Shown in pieces: positions 1-10,053 of a DNA stretch of 64,000 nt (its first letter is position 1; each line of letters starts with the position of its first letter). The notes under the pieces were generated by a model. The model was not told where the DNA came from, made no database searches, and worked only from the letters and a program-made list of their open reading frames with translations. The stretch is from the NCBI RefSeq assembly GCF_003991355.1, contig NZ_RCSU01000011.1, positions 1-64,000 of the forward strand, in the 5' to 3' direction. The stretch is from Pseudoflavitalea rhizosphaerae (GTDB lineage: Bacteria > Bacteroidota > Bacteroidia > Chitinophagales > Chitinophagaceae). The position numbers and the translations under genes are program-made.

Positions 1-158
1 CTATTTATAACCCGGATTTATCCGGACAACAATGTAAATAAATATAGAATTTTTCACATAACCTGTGGAAGGAATTGTAAAAGCCAGTAGTGATCCAGGT
101 AAGAACACTGTCTGGTAACAATATATCAGATTGCAATTATTATATGTAAATTGTTTAG

Positions 159-2648
159 ATGGAAATTACATCGGCAGTTCAGGGGCTTTCGCCGGTGCAG
201 GTGAAGCAGAGCAGACTTTTACATGGCAGCAATATTACTCAAAGCGAGAAGCGTTCAGTTTTTGCGGATGTGCTTTGGGGTATTGTGAAGGAACCAATGT
301 TCGTGTTATTGCTGATCACCTGTATCATTTATTTTGCTTTGGGGCAGTACCAGGATGGATTCATAATGCTAGCCGCCATCTGCCTGGTGAGTGGAATATC
401 CATCTTCCAGGATTATCGCAGCGCCAATGCTGTTAAGGCCCTGAACAAACTGGCGGCTCCTCATGCAAAACTAATCCGCGAAGGAAAGCTGACCCAGGTC
501 CCATCAGAAGAGATTGTGGTAGGAGATATTTTATTGCTGGAAGAGGGGATCATAATCCAGGCAGACGGAGAATTGATAGTGTCGAATGATCTTTCGATCA
601 ATGAGTCTGTGCTCACAGGTGAAGCTTTTTCCATTGCCAAATCGCCTGATAACGACAAGTTGGTGTACAAAGGTTCACTGGTCACTTCCGGGTCGGGCAA
701 AGTGCTTGTAACTGCGGTAGGGCCGGCAACACGCTTTGGTAAGATAGGGGTATCCCTACAGGAGGTGACAGTTGAAAAAACTCCGCTCCAGCAACAGATC
801 AGGCGTTTCGTGAAGCTGATGGTGATGGCGGGTATTGTTGCTTTTGTTATCGTGATCGGATTCAATTATAGTTTGTCGGGCAATCTCAATGCAGCTTTTT
901 TGCAGGGCCTTACATTGGCAATGAGCATTCTGCCGGAAGAGATCCCGGTTGCATTTACAACATTTCTGGCGCTGGGTGCTTACCGTTTGTTGAAAAGGAA
1001 AGTGATTGTAAAGCAGCCTCAGTATGTTGAAACGCTGGGCACGGCTACCGTTATTTGCGTGGATAAAACAGGTACTCTTACACAGAATAAGATGAAGATA
1101 GTTGCCTTGTATGATGCAAAGGCAGACAATGAATTTGCGGTAAACGATAAAGAAGCGCCGCCTGCAGAATTATTGGAGTACGCCATGTGGTCCAGCGAAA
1201 CCGCTCCTTTCGATCCAATGGAGAAAGCCATTCATGCCCTGTATGAAAGAACAACGGAAACTGATCTCCGGCGGACATTTACTCAGGTACATGAATATCC
1301 ACTGAGTGGCGTTCCTCCCATGATGACGCATGTATTCAGGAATGATACGGAAAACAGGACGGTTATTGCTGTGAAAGGTGCACCCGAGGCCGTTTTGAGA
1401 TGCAGTGATCTCGATGAAAAGAAAAGAAAATTTTACCTGGAGAAAAACAGGGAATATGCTGATAAAGGTTTCCGGGTGCTGGGAGTAGGTAAGGCTGATG
1501 GCATGTATGAATCCTGGCCGGAAAGCCAGGAGGACTTTACTTTTCAGTTTCTCGGCCTGCTTGTTTTTGAAGATCCCATCAAACCTGGAATTGCACAAAC
1601 TATTCAATCATTCAGGAAGGCAGGCATCCAGGTGAAAATGATAACAGGAGATTATTCAGGAACAGCATTGGCAATTGCAGAACAGTCAGGTTTGGATACG
1701 GGAGGAGACATGCTCACCGGTGAAGAAGTAAAGAGCATGCCGATGGACACACTGCAGCAAAAGGTAAAGACCACTTCCATTTTTGTTAGAATGTTCCCGG
1801 AAGCCAAATTAAAGATTGTGAACGCGCTTAAGGCAAACGGTGAAATAGTAGCAATGACTGGAGATGGAGTAAATGATGCCCCGGCACTCAAGGCAGCTCA
1901 TATTGGTATTGCAATGGGGAACCGTGGCAGTGAAGTGGCAAAGAGTGCAGCCTCATTGATCCTCGCAAACGATGAACTGGATGGCATGACAGATGCCATC
2001 GCTCTTGGAAGAAAGATCTATGATAATTTAAAGAAGGCCATCAGGTATATCATTTCGATCCATATCCCCATCATATTGATCGTAACGGTTCCCTTATTAC
2101 TGCATTGGTCATTCACCGATATCTTCTTTCCCGTACATGTTATTTTTCTTGAGCTCATTATGGGACCTACCTGTTCTATCATCTATGAGAATGAACCGGT
2201 GGAAAAGGGGATCATGGATCAGCCGCCGAGAAAGATCAGTTATAGCTTCCTTACGTTCCGCCAATTGTTCCTGAGCATCCTGCAAGGATTAGCTATTACC
2301 ATCGGATGCCTTGGCCTCGGATATCATTATCTGCAATCAGGGGAAGCGCCGGAAACCGTAAGAGCAGTGATCTTCATTACACTTCTTTTTTGTAATATCT
2401 TCCTCACCCAATTGAACAGGTCATTCTTTTATTCTGTTTTTCAAACTATCCGGTACAGGAATGTACTGGTGCCGATAGTAGTACTGGTCACTTTACTTTT
2501 TATTGTCTGCCTGCTGTATGTTCCTGTTGTAAGGGAGCTTTTTTCATTGAACAGGATATCGTCTCAAATGGTTTTTGTTTGCATGGTTGTGGCTTTGGTT
2601 TCTACCTTCTGGGTGGAGATTGTGAAACTATTTTTCAGAAAAAGCTAA
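159..2648 (+). CDS. cation-translocating P-type ATPase
   Basis: An 829-residue inner-membrane cation pump with all P-type ATPase signatures: LTGE of the actuator domain near residue 152, the phosphorylation motif DKTGTLT with Asp near 302, and the hinge GDGVNDAP near 568. The membrane-4 motif is PEEIP (about 259-263), where Ca2+ pumps usually have PEGLP, so the transported ion is not certain; the overall plan is that of P2-type (Ca2+-like) ATPases rather than heavy-metal P1B pumps, because no N-terminal CxxC metal-binding domain and no CPC motif are present. Hydrophobic segments lie near residues 47-85, 217-290 and at the C terminus (about 630-825). It is preceded by 158 bases without a gene and followed 48 bases later by the sigma factor gene; there is no evidence of a functional link between the two. 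Family assignment is secure, substrate is not. Confidence 0.93.
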   Translation: MEITSAVQGLSPVQVKQSRLLHGSNITQSEKRSVFADVLWGIVKEPMFVLLLITCIIYFALGQYQDGFIMLAAICLVSGISIFQDYRSANAVKALNKLAAPHAKLIREGKLTQVPSEEIVVGDILLLEEGIIIQADGELIVSNDLSINESVLTGEAFSIAKSPDNDKLVYKGSLVTSGSGKVLVTAVGPATRFGKIGVSLQEVTVEKTPLQQQIRRFVKLMVMAGIVAFVIVIGFNYSLSGNLNAAFLQGLTLAMSILPEEIPVAFTTFLALGAYRLLKRKVIVKQPQYVETLGTATVICVDKTGTLTQNKMKIVALYDAKADNEFAVNDKEAPPAELLEYAMWSSETAPFDPMEKAIHALYERTTETDLRRTFTQVHEYPLSGVPPMMTHVFRNDTENRTVIAVKGAPEAVLRCSDLDEKKRKFYLEKNREYADKGFRVLGVGKADGMYESWPESQEDFTFQFLGLLVFEDPIKPGIAQTIQSFRKAGIQVKMITGDYSGTALAIAEQSGLDTGGDMLTGEEVKSMPMDTLQQKVKTTSIFVRMFPEAKLKIVNALKANGEIVAMTGDGVNDAPALKAAHIGIAMGNRGSEVAKSAASLILANDELDGMTDAIALGRKIYDNLKKAIRYIISIHIPIILIVTVPLLLHWSFTDIFFPVHVIFLELIMGPTCSIIYENEPVEKGIMDQPPRKISYSFLTFRQLFLSILQGLAITIGCLGLGYHYLQSGEAPETVRAVIFITLLFCNIFLTQLNRSFFYSVFQTIRYRNVLVPIVVLVTLLFIVCLLYVPVVRELFSLNRISSQMVFVCMVVALVSTFWVEIVKLFFRKS

Positions 2649-2696
2649 GGAACGTCGTAGTTTGCAGGTAGCAAATCAACATTAAGGAATATTTAC

Positions 2697-3296
2697 TTGA
2701 CAACAGATCAAACATATACAGATCAGGATCTGCTTTACCAACTGCGTACCGGCGGTGAAGAAGGCTTTGAAATACTTTGGAGAAACTATTATAAACGTGT
2801 ATTGTTTTTCTGTCGCCGGTATTTACCGGAATCTGAGGCCCAGGATATTACTACAGAAGTATTTGTTGCCCTTTGGAACCGTAGAAATGAATTGGATTCA
2901 ACCGGAAAGATCTCAACTTACCTTTTTGTTGCTGCCAGGAACCGGTGCTACAATGCATTGCGTGATCATCACAGTCATACAAAACATCTGGAGAAATTTG
3001 CTGATCTCAAGGATTCCGATGATAATGAATTGTTCCTGGAAGAAGTTAGGGTACAATTGATCCAACTGATCAATGAGCAGGTAAATAAGTTACCGGCAAA
3101 AACGCGTCAGGTTTTTATTATGTCTTTCGAACAGGGATTAAAACCTTCAGAGATTGCAGAAAAGCTCGGTGTTAGTGTAAAGACAGTCAAGAATCAGAAA
3201 ATTTCCGCCATAAAGTTGCTGAAATCAATCTTGCAGGACCATCCTCTTGGGGCAATCCTGGTTTTCCTTTTGGAAATGGAAGGCTTTTTCAACTAA
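2697..3296 (+). CDS. RNA polymerase sigma-70 factor, ECF family
   Basis: A 199-residue ECF sigma factor. Region 2 lies roughly at residues 22-90 and region 4 at about 130-185, the latter with a clear helix-turn-helix (PSEIAEKLGVSVKTVKNQK). The start used is TTG at 2697, preceded by AAGGAA with a 7-base gap, an unusually good Shine-Dalgarno sequence for this phylum; the next in-frame ATG would remove part of region 2. It precedes a FecR gene and a SusC gene with an STN domain, the standard arrangement for trans-envelope control in Bacteroidota: the outer-membrane receptor signals through STN to FecR, which frees this sigma factor. Its likely targets are the downstream susC/susD genes (inference). 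Confidence 0.95.
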   Translation: MTTDQTYTDQDLLYQLRTGGEEGFEILWRNYYKRVLFFCRRYLPESEAQDITTEVFVALWNRRNELDSTGKISTYLFVAARNRCYNALRDHHSHTKHLEKFADLKDSDDNELFLEEVRVQLIQLINEQVNKLPAKTRQVFIMSFEQGLKPSEIAEKLGVSVKTVKNQKISAIKLLKSILQDHPLGAILVFLLEMEGFFN

Positions 3297-3481
3297 CCCC
3301 CATTAGTTATCGCCTTATCTTAATAAAGCTCACTCCTTATCGCTTGACAGTATTACGCTGGAATTGGTTTTTTCAGGTGCTTCAGGTCCATGCAGCTGAT
3401 CTGCAGAAAAAAATAAATTATTTCCTGGTAAGTATTAGGACTTTTCTTCAGTGAATGTGTTCATCTTTCAATAACCATCTT

Positions 3482-4669
3482 ATGATGTTCGATCCTTTAT
3501 TGCTCGCAAAATTGCTACATGAACGCCTGACGGGGGAAATTTCCCCGGAGGACAGCGTCCGGCTGGAGGCCTGGCTGGAATTGTCGGCTGCAAACCGCCA
3601 GTTTGCAAAAGAGCTGGAAGATGAGCAGCGGCTTGGAGAACTGTTGAAAAGAGAAAGGGCCGATGAAGAAGAAGAGATTGAAATAAAATTGATGGAGCGG
3701 GCAAAATCTCAAATAGTGTTTTCAAAACCCGTGGTTCCAGTGAGATCTTCGGGCAATTTACTGATCAGGAAATGGTGGTGGGCCGCTGCCGCAGTGGTGA
3801 TCCTGGCAGCAGGTTTATATTTCTGGCCATTGATTACAGAAACGGAAAAAGAGAAAATTGTTCAAAAGGAAGCTGTTGATATTACTCCTGGCAGGAGCGG
3901 CGCTATCTTAACGCTGGCCAATGGATCACAAATGAGCCTCGATTCCGTCCGGAATGGAATAGTAACCCTGGAGGGAGGAGCCACCGCCAAAGTGGTGGAT
4001 GGAAAATTGATATACAATGAGAGTACGGACCGGATCACCTATAACACCATGAGCACTCCCAAAGGCAGGATCTTCCAGCTCACCTTGCCCGACGGTTCCA
4101 ATGTGTGGCTGAACGCCGCCAGTTCTATCCGCTATCCGACTGCCTTTAAAGGAAACCAGCGCAGAGTGGAGATTAAAGGCGAGGCATACCTGGAAGTTGC
4201 CAGGAATCCACGAATGCCTTTTTATGTAGTGCTGGAAAACAATACAGAGTTGCAGGTATTGGGCACTTCCTTCAACGTGAATGCTTATACGAACGAAGAA
4301 AATATAAAGACCACACTCATTGAAGGATCAATAGAAGTTAAGCCGCCACAAGGTATTCCGAAACGCCTGATTCCCGGCGAGCAGGCGCAACTGGATGGTA
4401 ATACTATCAGCGTGGTCAATGCTAATGTTGATCAGGTAATTGCCTGGAAGAACGGCGTGTTTGATTTTACAGGAAAGGAGTTGAAAGCCGCATTGAGGGA
4501 AGTGGCTAGATGGTATGATCTTGAAGTGGTGTATGAAGTAGAACCTGCTTCGGGTGAGATAGTAGGGAAGATGCAGATGAATCTCGCATTGTCACAAGTG
4601 ATGAATATATTGAAAGGACTGGAGATTAACTACAGGATAGAAGGACGCAGATTGATCATAACAAAATAG
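3482..4669 (+). CDS. FecR family anti-sigma factor (FecR + DUF4974)
   Basis: A single-pass inner-membrane regulator of about 395 residues. It has a cytoplasmic N-terminal region that would bind the sigma factor, one transmembrane segment (WWWAAAAVVILAAGLYFW), a periplasmic FecR domain (containing LPDGSNVWLNAASSIRYP and GEAYLEVA), and a C-terminal DUF4974 domain (from FDFTGKELKAALREVARWYD). The start is uncertain: ATG codons at 3455, 3482 and 3485 are in frame; 3482 is chosen because family members usually begin just before a segment like LLAKLLHERLTGE. It lies 185 bases downstream of the ECF sigma gene and upstream of the STN-containing susC, so it very likely relays receptor occupancy to that sigma factor. 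Confidence 0.93.
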   Translation: MMFDPLLLAKLLHERLTGEISPEDSVRLEAWLELSAANRQFAKELEDEQRLGELLKRERADEEEEIEIKLMERAKSQIVFSKPVVPVRSSGNLLIRKWWWAAAAVVILAAGLYFWPLITETEKEKIVQKEAVDITPGRSGAILTLANGSQMSLDSVRNGIVTLEGGATAKVVDGKLIYNESTDRITYNTMSTPKGRIFQLTLPDGSNVWLNAASSIRYPTAFKGNQRRVEIKGEAYLEVARNPRMPFYVVLENNTELQVLGTSFNVNAYTNEENIKTTLIEGSIEVKPPQGIPKRLIPGEQAQLDGNTISVVNANVDQVIAWKNGVFDFTGKELKAALREVARWYDLEVVYEVEPASGEIVGKMQMNLALSQVMNILKGLEINYRIEGRRLIITK

Positions 4670-4689
4670 CCCTGCTATTTAGAAAAAAA

Positions 4690-4712
4690 GGATCACGCTG
4701 TAATCGTGACCC
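4690..4712 (+). other. hairpin between fecR and susC
   Basis: GGATCACG and CGTGACCC (one A/C mismatch) can pair around a 7-base loop, 21 bases after the fecR stop. The following T run is weak (CTTTGG), so this is either an inefficient terminator that lowers susC expression relative to fecR or an mRNA processing/stability element. Function is inferred from position only. Confidence 0.3.
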
Positions 4713-4813
4713 TTTGGGCTCTGGTTAATTTTTATTTACATAAATGCTATTCCGATTCCAATTCAGACCTGGCCCGGTTTAGCAATGCACTAACCAAAAC
4801 ACATAGCGAAGTT

Positions 4814-7800
4814 ATGAAATTAATTGCACCACCCGGCCCGGGCTGTGTACAGGGGGACTATTACCTTGAACGCAAGCTGGGACTGCTCTCCAAAACTTTC
4901 TTAGTTATGAAATTAACTATGATGCTGCTGACTGTTACTTTGTTTTCCTATGCCAGTGATGGACTATCCCAATCCATTACAGCCAACACCAGAAACTCAA
5001 CCGTACAGGAAGTTATTTCACTTGTAGAAAAACAAACAAAACTTGTTTTTATCTACAAGAAGGAAATTTTAAAAGATGCCCCTAAAATTAGTTTGGTCGC
5101 CAATAATATGCCGGTGGAGCAATTCCTGGCACAAGCTTTCAGGGATCAGGCATTTACCTGGAGTATCGAAAGTCAAACAGTGGTTTTGATAAAAAAGACG
5201 AACAAAGATCCTGCGATGAATTTACCGGGGATCAGTATTGAGCCGCCAATTATTGTGCGTGGCCAGGTGGTGGACGAGTCAGGAAAACCGGTACTGGCAA
5301 CTATTACTGTGAAGGGAACAAAGAAAGCTGTTAGTACTAATGAGAACGGTGAATTTGAAATTGCCGGTGTGAGTGAGCAGGCTACCCTGGTGATCTCCGG
5401 CGCTAACATCATCACTTTTGAAATAAAGGTAAATGGCCGTACCAATATTGCCACGGTTACAGCCCAGCTTAAAATAGCATTGATGGAAGATGTTGTTGTT
5501 AATACAGGATATCAGATGATCGCAAGGGAAAGGAGTGCGGGCTCTGCCGCCAGGGTAGACATGGCTACGGTAGCGAGCCGTTCAAGCAGCACGAATATCC
5601 TGCAAAGGCTCGATGGCCTGGTGCCTGGCTTGGTGGTCAACAATACGCCGGGAGGAGAGCCTTTGTTGATCCGTGGATTGACCTCCCTGAATTCAACAAG
5701 GTCTCCTTTGATAGTAGTGGACGGCGTTGAACTGCCTGCTAACAATACCAACGACGAATCCCTGCGCAATATCTTCAACAGCAGCAACCCCATTGCCAAT
5801 ATCAATCCGCAAGACATTGCAGAGATCAGTGTTCTTCGTGATGCTTCTGCTGCATCCATCTGGGGGGCAAAAGCTGCTAATGGGGTGATCGTGATCACCA
5901 CCAAAAAAGGCAGGGCAGGACAAAAGCTGCGTGTAGAATATGATGGTTTTTATAATTTCCAGGGTAAGCCGGACCGTAGTTACATACCAACGATGAATAG
6001 TCAGCAATTCATTGCAACTGCAAAGGAATTGTTCCCTCAATATGTGCCTTACAACACCTGGAACACAGTGAAATCCCTTTCACCAGTTGCCCCGCATTTG
6101 CAGATCCAGTACAACCGCTACCGTGGCCTGATTTCACAGGAGCAGGCAGAGAGATCTCTTGACAGCCTCGCGGCCCTCGATAACCGTGGTGAAATTGAAG
6201 ACCTGTTTTACCGCAATGCCGCTACCACCAACCATACATTGTCGCTGTCGGGAGGTGGACAGGCGTACAGTTTTTACGGATCGCTCAGCTACACCGGCAT
6301 GCAAAGCAGTACGCCGGGAGAAAAGAACAACAGCTACAAAGTGAACCTCCGCCAGGATTTCAACTTTAGCAGGCGCCTGCAGTTCTCGTTGATAACTGAT
6401 CTTACCAATACCGTAACCAGCGCAACCAACCTGGGTAACGGCATCTCAGATCCTGGTGTTTCGTTCGTTCCCTACCAGCATTTCCGCGATGCCAACGGGA
6501 ATCCGCTGCCTGTAAATATCTTGGGTAATTACAGTGATTCACTCAGGATGGATTACGCGGCAAGAAGCCGTATTAACCTGGACTATGTGCCACTCAAAGA
6601 ATTCAACAGCGCCCGTTCAAAAGGTTCAAACCTGTCTGGCAGGGTAGTTGGAAGTGCAAAGCTGGTGCTATTGAAAGGCCTCCGGTTCGAAGGCACTTAC
6701 GGATACCAGACATTTTCAAGCAACAACAGAACTGTCTGGGATGAGCAAAGTTATACAGTACGCAATCAACTGCTGGGTTTTACACAGGCCCCGACCATGA
6801 ACAGCACTCCCAGGTACTGGTTGCCGATGGATGGAGGCATGCTTACTGTCTACAACGCTTCCCAGAAAAACTGGACCGTGAGGAATCAATTCATCTTTGA
6901 TCAGAACTGGCAGGAGCATCAGTTGACAGTGATGGCAGGGCAGGAAGCGACCAGTACAACGCCGCTTACATCAACTGCCACTTATTACGGATGGGATGAT
7001 CAACTGCAGATCTCCCGCCCTGTGAATATCGATACACTGATGAAGGGCATAAGCGGAACAATACCGGGTGGGGTGAGAACCCTCCGCGACAATAATGTAG
7101 GGGGTGGAGAAGGCGCCATTGCAAGGACCACTTCGTACTATTCCACACTTGCCTACATGTTCCAGCGCAAATATGCACTGAATGCCAGCTGGAGGATAGA
7201 TCAGAGCAACTTGTTCGGGTTGGCCAAATCCGCACAGAACAGGCCGGTTTATAGTGTCGGAGGAAAATGGATGCTCCACCGGGAAGAATTCATGAAGCAG
7301 TTTAACTGGCTTGACCGGCTGGACCTCCGCTTTACTTACGGTATAACCGGTAATGCGCCAAGACCCGCACAGGCCGCCTCTTTTGATATCCTGGAAGGCG
7401 TTGCCAATGTGAATTATGTTACAGGCGCTGGCTTGTCTGTCAGAACTCCCGGTAACGATAAACTTACCTGGGAAGGGACCACTGTTTATAATGCAGGGCT
7501 CGACTTCGCTGTAATGGGCGGCAGGTTGTATGGGGCCATCGACGCTTATGTGAAAAAAACAACAGACCTGATCGGGTCATTGCTCACCGCCCCTCTGACC
7601 GGTTATGCAACAGTGACGGGTAATTATGGTGATCTTGAAAACAAGGGGATAGAGATCAGCCTGAATTCGATCAATGTGAAATCACGTGACTTCTTCTGGA
7701 ATACCAGCGTGAACATCGCTTACAACAAGAACAAAATAACACGCATGGCAACGGCCTCTGCTATCACTACCGGTACCGGAATGATCCTTGAAATGTTTGA

Positions 7801-8470
7801 AAGACCCTTCTTTGAAGGAAAGCCTGCCTATGCATCGTTTGCCTATAACTATGGGGGCCTTAACGGGTCCGGAGATCCGCAGATCATTCAGGCAGACGGC
7901 AAGCTGTTGTCTGACAAAAATGGTTCCAAGGCCGAAGATGTAATGCTGATGGGTACTTCCCAGCCAGTATGGACCGGCGGATTGTTCAATACATTCGAAT
8001 ACAAAGGATTTCAACTGGGCATCAATATCAGTTTCAACCTGGGGCATGTGCTTTTCAGGGACGTAAATACTTATTGGATGGAGCCTTTGTATTCAAATGC
8101 CATGCATCCTGAATTCGCCAACCGCTGGAGAGTGCCGGGAGATGAGAACAAGACCAATATTCCGAGGTACGCCTACAACAGCAGTATCGCTGAAGCGCGC
8201 AATACTACCTATTACCAATATGCGAATATCAATTCCTTCGATGCCTCCTATGCCAAGATCAGGGAGATCACGCTGGCCTACTCCTTACCCGATAATCTCG
8301 TAAGGCTTATCCATGCCGAAGGGTTGACATTCCGAGCGCAGGTTTCCAACCTGATGTTATGGAAGGCAAACGGACTGGGCATCGATCCGGAATTTCAGAC
8401 GGCTGCCGGCGGCAGAATGATGCGTAATGGCCAGGGATCTTTCACCATTGGAGCTCATCTCACCCTTTAA
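4814..8470 (+). CDS. SusC/RagA family TonB-linked outer-membrane protein with STN domain
   Basis: An outer-membrane transporter of about 1218 residues that takes up a ligand captured by its SusD partner, using TonB energy. Order of parts: N-terminal extension and signal sequence (MKLTMMLLTVTLFSYASDG), STN secretin/TonB short domain (from TVQEVISLVEKQTKLVFIYK), carboxypeptidase-regulatory-like beta domain (VRGQVVDESGKPVLATITV), plug (LQRLDGLVPGLVVNN ... IVVDGVEL), then the beta barrel. The reading frame is open from a GTG at 4706, but ATG 4814 or 4907 is more likely; 4814 is chosen because Chitinophagaceae SusC proteins commonly carry a short N-terminal extension before the signal sequence. 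The STN domain ties it to the upstream FecR/sigma pair. The susD gene starts 21 bases after its stop. The nutrient cannot be read from the sequence. Confidence 0.94.
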   Translation: MKLIAPPGPGCVQGDYYLERKLGLLSKTFLVMKLTMMLLTVTLFSYASDGLSQSITANTRNSTVQEVISLVEKQTKLVFIYKKEILKDAPKISLVANNMPVEQFLAQAFRDQAFTWSIESQTVVLIKKTNKDPAMNLPGISIEPPIIVRGQVVDESGKPVLATITVKGTKKAVSTNENGEFEIAGVSEQATLVISGANIITFEIKVNGRTNIATVTAQLKIALMEDVVVNTGYQMIARERSAGSAARVDMATVASRSSSTNILQRLDGLVPGLVVNNTPGGEPLLIRGLTSLNSTRSPLIVVDGVELPANNTNDESLRNIFNSSNPIANINPQDIAEISVLRDASAASIWGAKAANGVIVITTKKGRAGQKLRVEYDGFYNFQGKPDRSYIPTMNSQQFIATAKELFPQYVPYNTWNTVKSLSPVAPHLQIQYNRYRGLISQEQAERSLDSLAALDNRGEIEDLFYRNAATTNHTLSLSGGGQAYSFYGSLSYTGMQSSTPGEKNNSYKVNLRQDFNFSRRLQFSLITDLTNTVTSATNLGNGISDPGVSFVPYQHFRDANGNPLPVNILGNYSDSLRMDYAARSRINLDYVPLKEFNSARSKGSNLSGRVVGSAKLVLLKGLRFEGTYGYQTFSSNNRTVWDEQSYTVRNQLLGFTQAPTMNSTPRYWLPMDGGMLTVYNASQKNWTVRNQFIFDQNWQEHQLTVMAGQEATSTTPLTSTATYYGWDDQLQISRPVNIDTLMKGISGTIPGGVRTLRDNNVGGGEGAIARTTSYYSTLAYMFQRKYALNASWRIDQSNLFGLAKSAQNRPVYSVGGKWMLHREEFMKQFNWLDRLDLRFTYGITGNAPRPAQAASFDILEGVANVNYVTGAGLSVRTPGNDKLTWEGTTVYNAGLDFAVMGGRLYGAIDAYVKKTTDLIGSLLTAPLTGYATVTGNYGDLENKGIEISLNSINVKSRDFFWNTSVNIAYNKNKITRMATASAITTGTGMILEMFERPFFEGKPAYASFAYNYGGLNGSGDPQIIQADGKLLSDKNGSKAEDVMLMGTSQPVWTGGLFNTFEYKGFQLGINISFNLGHVLFRDVNTYWMEPLYSNAMHPEFANRWRVPGDENKTNIPRYAYNSSIAEARNTTYYQYANINSFDASYAKIREITLAYSLPDNLVRLIHAEGLTFRAQVSNLMLWKANGLGIDPEFQTAAGGRMMRNGQGSFTIGAHLTL

Positions 8471-8491
8471 CCTAAACCAGCTTTACAGATT

Positions 8492-9946
8492 ATGAAAACG
8501 CTATACAAAATATTGAAAGCTTTACCGGTTGTTTTGGTATTGTTGCAGGTTTCCTGTTCAAAGGATTTCCTGGAGATCGAGGCAAAAGGATCATTGATAG
8601 CTAAAAATACCAATGATTATGAACAATTGCTGAATGCAGTTGATCTCCAGATTTTCTATGCACCTTCCCTGTACCTGGGAGATGAAATGGCTGCACAGGC
8701 AAGTTATATGAGCGCAGCCGCCATCCGTACGCAACGTTTGTTCAGGTATGAGGACAGGGTGTATGATGAAGACCAGTTGCCGTCTGAGACCTGGCATATC
8801 AGCACCATTTATACGCTCAATAAAGTGATAAATGAAGTGATGCAGTCGCAGGGAAACGATGAGCAAAAGAAAAAGTCCCTGCTCGCAGAGGCTAAAGTGG
8901 GAAGGGCTCTCTGCCATCTGTATTTCCTGAGTGATTATTCAATGCCTTACAAGGCCGCCACGGCCGGCACTGATCCGGGGGTGCCTTTACTGACGAAGGC
9001 GGATGTAACGCAAACAACGTTTACGCGTGCCACCGTTCAGCAATCCTATGATTTCATCATCAATGACCTCACAACAGCATTGCCGGACCTGGGGCCACTT
9101 ACACATCGCCGTAAGTTCTCCAAAGTGGCTGCCGAGTTCCTGCTGGGAAGGGTTTACCTGTACATGGCCAGGTTCACAGACGCCAGAACGCATATAGAAC
9201 AGGCATTTGCGGAATTGAACAAGGCAGAGATTCCACTGGAGTTATATGATTACAATATCGTGCTGGACCCGAATGAAGATAAGACCTGGTACCCCGATTT
9301 CGGTTTTGGTCTTTCCAACAAACCCTTACCAGCGGTGAATACGGAAGTGATGTATAATCTCAGTATGAGCAGTTTTCAACTGCAGCAGGCCAATACATAT
9401 GTATTCTCTCCAGAAACAGCAGAGCTGTATGATCCGGGTGATCTGAGGCTGGCCTTATACTCCAATTTTGAGATGTTCAATCCGGGATTTGTTTATCCCA
9501 AAGGGATGAGGCGTTATTCTGCCGCAATTTTTACCGGAATGGATGTAGGCCCGTCCTTACCTGACCTCTACCTGATGCGTGCTGAACTGAAGGCGAGGGC
9601 CAATGATCTTAGCGGTGCGGTTGCAGACCTTGAAACATTGCGGTCGAAAAGAATGCCTTCGAATATTGCTACTGTGCCTGCCGCTGCTGCTGCCAGCAAA
9701 GAAGCGCTTGTGCGTTTCATCCTGGAAGAGCGTATACGTGAATTTGCGATCTCAGGCATGAGGTGGATGGATATGCGCCGCCTGTCAGTGGATCCTGATT
9801 ACAGCAATACAGTGAAATACACCCACCAACTCTATGATGATGCCGGCAATGTGGTGGAAACTTATACCCTCAGACCCGAAAGGTTCGCGCTGAAATTCGG
9901 AGAGCGTATGCTGGCAGAAAACAAAGGACTGGAGGAGAATCCCTAA
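8492..9946 (+). CDS. RagB/SusD family nutrient-binding lipoprotein
   Basis: A 484-residue surface lipoprotein that caps the adjacent SusC barrel and binds the substrate. The signal peptide ends in a lipobox (LQVSC, Cys22). SusD-type features include a helical repeat region in the N-terminal half and the C-terminal RagB region (VRFILEERIREFAISGMRWMDMRRLS). It follows its susC partner by 21 bases and is almost certainly cotranscribed. The downstream redoxin gene begins 107 bases later. Confidence 0.94.
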   Translation: MKTLYKILKALPVVLVLLQVSCSKDFLEIEAKGSLIAKNTNDYEQLLNAVDLQIFYAPSLYLGDEMAAQASYMSAAAIRTQRLFRYEDRVYDEDQLPSETWHISTIYTLNKVINEVMQSQGNDEQKKKSLLAEAKVGRALCHLYFLSDYSMPYKAATAGTDPGVPLLTKADVTQTTFTRATVQQSYDFIINDLTTALPDLGPLTHRRKFSKVAAEFLLGRVYLYMARFTDARTHIEQAFAELNKAEIPLELYDYNIVLDPNEDKTWYPDFGFGLSNKPLPAVNTEVMYNLSMSSFQLQQANTYVFSPETAELYDPGDLRLALYSNFEMFNPGFVYPKGMRRYSAAIFTGMDVGPSLPDLYLMRAELKARANDLSGAVADLETLRSKRMPSNIATVPAAAAASKEALVRFILEERIREFAISGMRWMDMRRLSVDPDYSNTVKYTHQLYDDAGNVVETYTLRPERFALKFGERMLAENKGLEENP

Positions 9947-10053
9947 AATGTAATACCGGAATGAATAAACTAATCATTACAGTTGCAGCGGACAAACTTT
10001 CAGAATTATTGAACCAGCACTGAAATCCCCTTTTAAAAAAATATATCAGAAAT